This document shows, piece after piece, positions 19,823-23,114 of a DNA stretch of 23,114 nt (position 1 is the first letter of the stretch; each line of letters begins with the position of its first letter). The notes beneath the pieces were generated by a model, which ran no database searches, was not told where the DNA came from, and saw only the letters and a list, made by a program, of their open reading frames with translations. Origin of the DNA: Fennellomyces sp. T-0311 (Eukaryota > Mucoromycota > Mucoromycetes > Mucorales > Lichtheimiaceae). A program made the translations under genes and the position numbers. The DNA lies in assembly GCA_025266875.1 (NCBI GenBank), contig JALLLT010000124.1, positions 1-23,114 of the forward strand. The letters run 5' to 3'.

Positions 19823-19834
19823 TTGCCCCCCTCC
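19823..19834 (-). other. Polypurine tract (plus-strand primer site) of the chromovirus
   Basis: GGAGGGGGGCAA immediately before the LTR start on the minus strand, the standard position for plus-strand DNA priming. The copy at 6396-6407 differs by one base. Confidence 0.75.
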
Positions 19835-19942
19835 AGGTTGAAGCAACCGGCTGAATAAGATAAAGTGCACGTGTGGTATAGGTGTCATCTGGAAACTCAA
19901 ATGTAAAACCCAATGGGAGAAAAAGTGTTGAGAACAGAAGAC

Positions 19943-21709
19943 CTAAGTGCGTCTGCTTTTGGTTGTGCGATTAGAGCGACGAAGTGGTTTGCCACCTCGT
20001 TTACGATTCTGCCGATCTAGGTTGCGACGTTGCCAATATTTTTCAATCAGCGTTCTGTCGTTAAAGTGTTCTGGAGGTTCCCAGGTGTCATCCTTGGGAG
20101 CATAACCCTTCCAGCGCACTCTATACCTGTACTGACCGTTCTCACTCATATGATCCACGATGCTTTGAATCTCATAGAAGTCCTCGCCTGAAGCTACGGT
20201 TTCTTGTGAGATGAGCTTAATGTGGGAAGGTGGAATATCACGAGCCAATAGCGCTCCAGTTTCGTCCGTAAGGACATATGGTCCGCTTTTACCAGATCGT
20301 CTGCCATGTACGGTGAAAGGTCCTTCGTAACGGGCGTCGGTTTTAGACTTCCTGTTGACGTTGAGGATCATGACCTTACTACCGACTGGAAATTCAGGAA
20401 GAATACGATTTTTCTCATTGAACTTCTTATCTTGAACTGTGTGCAGGGCTTTCACGCGCTCAGCTATGGCAGGCAGCACGACCTTTTCCATTTCCTCCAA
20501 CCTACGATCAGAGGTGCGAGCAGCAGCGACATTACCCAAAGGAGTCTCGGAGTAGTCTAGCCATTGATTGGGTTGACGAGCAAACATCAACGAGAAAGGT
20601 CGGGATTTGTGTAACGCAGCATGCTTACTGTTGATGCTTAGTTGAGCACTGGAGAGAAAGGTATCCCAATCCTCCTTTTTCCCTTGCAGTCTCTTAACAA
20701 TGACCGACTTGGTCGTGTGCACCCATTTTTCAGCAACGCCGTTGGCACGGGGATGCCATGGGGTGACTAGACGATGATCGATACCGGAGTGTTTGACTAT
20801 GAGACGCACAAGCTCATTTGCAAACTCGGTGCCATTATCCGATTGAAGGACTTTAGGCCAGCCAACGAGATTAAACACGTCGATGAGTTGTTTCGCAATA
20901 GACAGAGCGGTTTTGTCTGGAATAGCACGCAAAATACAGAAACGTGAAAATATATCAACCATAACGAGTATGTAATTGTTACCATTTGGTGTAGTGGCGT
21001 TCATGTCAGCTAGGTCAATTGCCCAGTGATCGCCAGGACCATCTGCGGTTATTCTACGCAGTGGTGCATAGCCGTGTTTGCCAATGTTGAACATTTGACA
21101 TTCAGGACACTTGGCAACGGTATTGAGTGCGTCAAGTTTTATAGACTTCCAGTGAAAGCCATCACTATGCAGCTCGTTGATAATGGCATCAGCGCCAAAA
21201 TGCCTGTTGAGGTGTGCTTGCAAGAGTAGATCACTGCGGACGTCCTCGGGTGGTGTAATGTAGTCGACAATTTCAGCGGCACGCGCAAGTTGTTTTGTTG
21301 AGGAAGAAGAGGCAAAAGAGCTCTTACTTTTCCGTGACGACACTAAAGTGCCCAAATAAGGAGAACGCGCTAATTTATGCTGATCATCAGAATCACCCTC
21401 CTCCTCACAGAGAGCGTTCGACGGAAATAAGCGACTTAACGCATCTGGGAGAATATTCTGGATACCCGGAAGGTATATGACCTCGAAGTTATAGTTCGAA
21501 ATGATGTCAAGCCAATTGATCATCATAGGCGAAGCAATCGGTTGTGTATGCAAGTACTGCAGAGACCGATGGTCACACAAGACCATAAGTTTGCGTTGCC
21601 ATGTAAACTTATGAAACTTCACAAGACCATAACAGATATGGTGCATTTCACCTTGACCCGCCAATAATTTTGTCCAACTTTGAGAGTTTTCAGCACCACC
21701 AAAAAAAAC
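19943..21709 (-). pseudogene. Ty3/gypsy chromovirus pol: RNase H end, integrase, chromodomain
   Basis: A long open frame (ending in TAG at 19943) with no lesion inside, but truncated at its start. It begins in RNase H (CYGLVKFHKFTW, VLCDHRSLQYL, ILPDALSRLF). The integrase has the HHCC finger (AHLNRHFG ... AKCPECQ), catalytic Asp in WAIDLADM, Asp in LQSDNGTEFAN and Glu in NGVAEKWVH. A C-terminal chromodomain follows (YRYRVRWKGYAPKDDTWEPP), which in this clade targets insertion to methylated-histone chromatin. Its end lies ~110 bp before the polypurine tract. Upstream of ~21709 the frame closes in a poly-A/T tract and RT, protease and gag are absent, so this is a 5'-truncated copy. No usable ATG opens the frame. 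Confidence 0.92.
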
Positions 21710-22051
21710 TTAACATTAAAAACAATCCATAACATCTATAATATAATAGACAACTCCCGAAAAATAGCCAGAAATTATTAGTAAAAAACCTTCCTATTAT
21801 GGAATGCTCCTGTCGGTGTGAGCCTCGAGTGCAAAACTGAAACATAGCCTATGTTTTCAGACCGGATAAAAGAATCACGTAGCAAAAGCCCGTCAGACTT
21901 CTTTGACAACATTTCTTGGCATGCTGTTTCGTAGGTCCGAGTTAAATTTTGCCGGTACATCTTATGAAACATATTGTCATTCCAGATATATAAAAGACTC
22001 TTTGTCTGCGTTAAATGTCTTCTTGAGTAACCTCTATTTTACCGTCTTGCT
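21710..22051 (+). promoter_or_regulatory. Junction and 5' flank of the Helitron gene, with TATA box
   Basis: No gene supported. TATATAAAAG at 21987-21996 lies 56 bp before the Helitron ATG and fits a TATA box. The palindromic GAAACATAGCCTATGTTTTC is at about 21839-21859. TCTATAATATAATAG starting at 21735, after an A, is a possible Helitron 5' terminus (these start with TC after A). The terminus is a guess that needs other copies. Confidence 0.45.
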
Positions 22052-23114
22052 ATGAGTGAAAATGTCCCTGAAACTGTAGCACTTGAGATCTCGGACACAA
22101 ATGCGCATGTCGACAGTGTAAGATCTTATTCAGTATTTCAATTGTGTTGATGCTGATAAAAAAAGCAGGACCTGAATTTTGCTGGTGCCCTCGATCTTGG
22201 TATCCATAGCAGTACCCGTAGAGGCAGGCCCCGCATTCGCCGCGAAGGCCCAGGCCGCCCTCGATCAACTCGCCAAGGATCCGCACGTGACCGTGGAGGT
22301 CGCAGTAGAGGTCGTCCCATAAGCACCCCACGACGACCTGCCGGATATCATGATGAATTTGCTGTTTCAGGTGTGACGGGCGAACATGTTGTCGATGATG
22401 AAGATTCACACAACTACCAAAGACATGTGTTACCGCCAATGGATACCCAGTGTGCTGGATGCGGTGCACGTGTTTGGCCTTGGGAGGACAGCCGTGAAAA
22501 CCAAGAAGGACCAGGCCGAATATATCACGTTTGCTGTTCCTACGGCATTGTCGACCTTCCTCCCATTCCTGCCCCACCTCAACCACTTTTTAACTTGCTG
22601 AATCGCTCAGACCCCACGAGCAATCAATTCTTCAATGATATTCGCAAGTACAATTCTGCCTTCGCTTTTGCTTCCTTGGGTGCCACTATTGATAATAATT
22701 ATACCAATGCTCGAGGTGGCGCGTATGCGTTTCGTATTCAAGGCGGGATCTACCATCGCATAGGACCTCTGCTGCCTGATGGGGCTGCCCCACCCGCTTT
22801 CGCCCAAATATACATCTATGATTCTTCAGAGCAGCAAGTCAATAGGCGAAGCGACATTTTTGAAAGTTAGTGACAATCTTAACATGAGAACTGAGACCTG
22901 AGTATCCTGACTTTCCTTATAAGACCTAGATCGTCCGACTCTTCTCCTCCTGCAAGATATGATGGATACTGTGAATCCTCATGTCGCAGCATTTCGAACA
23001 GCGGCTGAGCGTCTACGTCAGAATCCTGCTGTGGACTTAGCTGTCCAAATATCTGGCGATTTGCGTAGTGGTCGTCAGTACGCTGCGCCGACCGCCGACG
23101 AAATAGCCGTATTG
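22052..23114 (+). CDS. Helitron Rep/helicase, N-terminal part (runs off the right edge)
   Basis: Start of a Helitron transposase, which initiates rolling-circle transposition through a Rep HUH nuclease and unwinds DNA with a Pif1-type helicase. Exon 1 is 22052-22117, intron 22118-22168 (GTAAGA...GCAG, phase 0), exon 2 22169-22865, intron 22866-22923 (GTTAGT...TAAG, phase 1), exon 3 from 22924. The N-terminus is Arg/Gly-rich (RRGRPRIRREGPGRPRSTRQ), likely nucleic-acid binding. Then comes a zinc-binding segment (QCAGCGARVWPWE, YHVCCSYG) and the Helitron-like N-terminal domain (FNDIRKYNSAFAFASLGA, YAFRIQGGIYHRIGPLLP, FAQIYIYD). Exon 3 reads MMDTVNPHVAAFRTAAERL and LAVQISGDLRSGRQY, matching the family. 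No lesion is seen. The HUH nuclease and helicase domains lie outside the window. Confidence 0.9.

Noticed and set aside
22050..22586. 178-codon minus-strand frame opposite the Helitron gene
   Set aside because: Antisense shadow of the Rep N-terminal exon; His/Gly-rich composition follows from the Arg/Gly-rich coding strand.

Overview
The window looks like a transposon graveyard with some live-looking insertions, from a fungal genome. An early-diverging lineage such as Mucoromycota is my inference. The grounds are AT-rich DNA, small spliceosomal introns (about 41-105 nt, GT...AG, sometimes with CTAAT/CTGAC-like branch sites), and the mix of Tnp2/CACTA-like, DIRS, Ty3 chromovirus, Helitron, Mutator-like and Tc1/mariner-like elements. 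I see no ordinary host housekeeping gene, no rRNA or tRNA and no CRISPR array.

Layout: 1-1257 (+) is a broken Ty3/gypsy RT-RNase H fragment, followed by a cluster of a 43-bp repeat (1371-1589). 1694-6153 (-) is a degraded Tnp2-like transposase gene whose last exon is split by a 1987-bp element with ~835-bp terminal inverted repeats (1863-3849) and a 9-bp target duplication, typical of Mutator-like elements. 6350-6724 is a retrotransposon 3' end with a 317-bp LTR. 6907-15330 (-) is a second, better preserved Tnp2-like gene. Its second exon is split by a 5311-bp Tc1/mariner-IS630-type transposon (9658-14968) with 598-bp terminal inverted repeats and TA duplication.

That 5.3-kb transposon is the most interesting object. 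It carries three genes: a small basic protein (10402-10692, +), a spliced 518-aa DD34E transposase (10992-12619, +) and, convergent to it, a spliced 483-aa paralogue (12799-14309, -). The paralogue keeps the exact 34-residue spacing of the fold but has lost two of the three catalytic acidic residues, so it looks like a non-catalytic partner or regulator maintained as an open frame. The inverted repeats hold an internal 23-bp direct repeat, reminiscent of IR/DR transposons.

15340-16424 holds no convincing gene. 16510-19500 (-) is a decayed DIRS-type tyrosine-recombinase retrotransposon (RT, RNase H, tyrosine recombinase), itself split by a 428-bp solo LTR with a 5-bp target duplication. 19506-21709 (-) is the 3' half of a Ty3 chromovirus (RNase H end, integrase, chromodomain, polypurine tract, 3' LTR). 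22052 to the window end (+) is the 5' part of a Helitron Rep/helicase gene with three exons so far, a TATA box and no lesion, running off the edge.

All exon joins were inferred by eye from splice signals, phase and internal homology between the copies in the window; no database search was possible.
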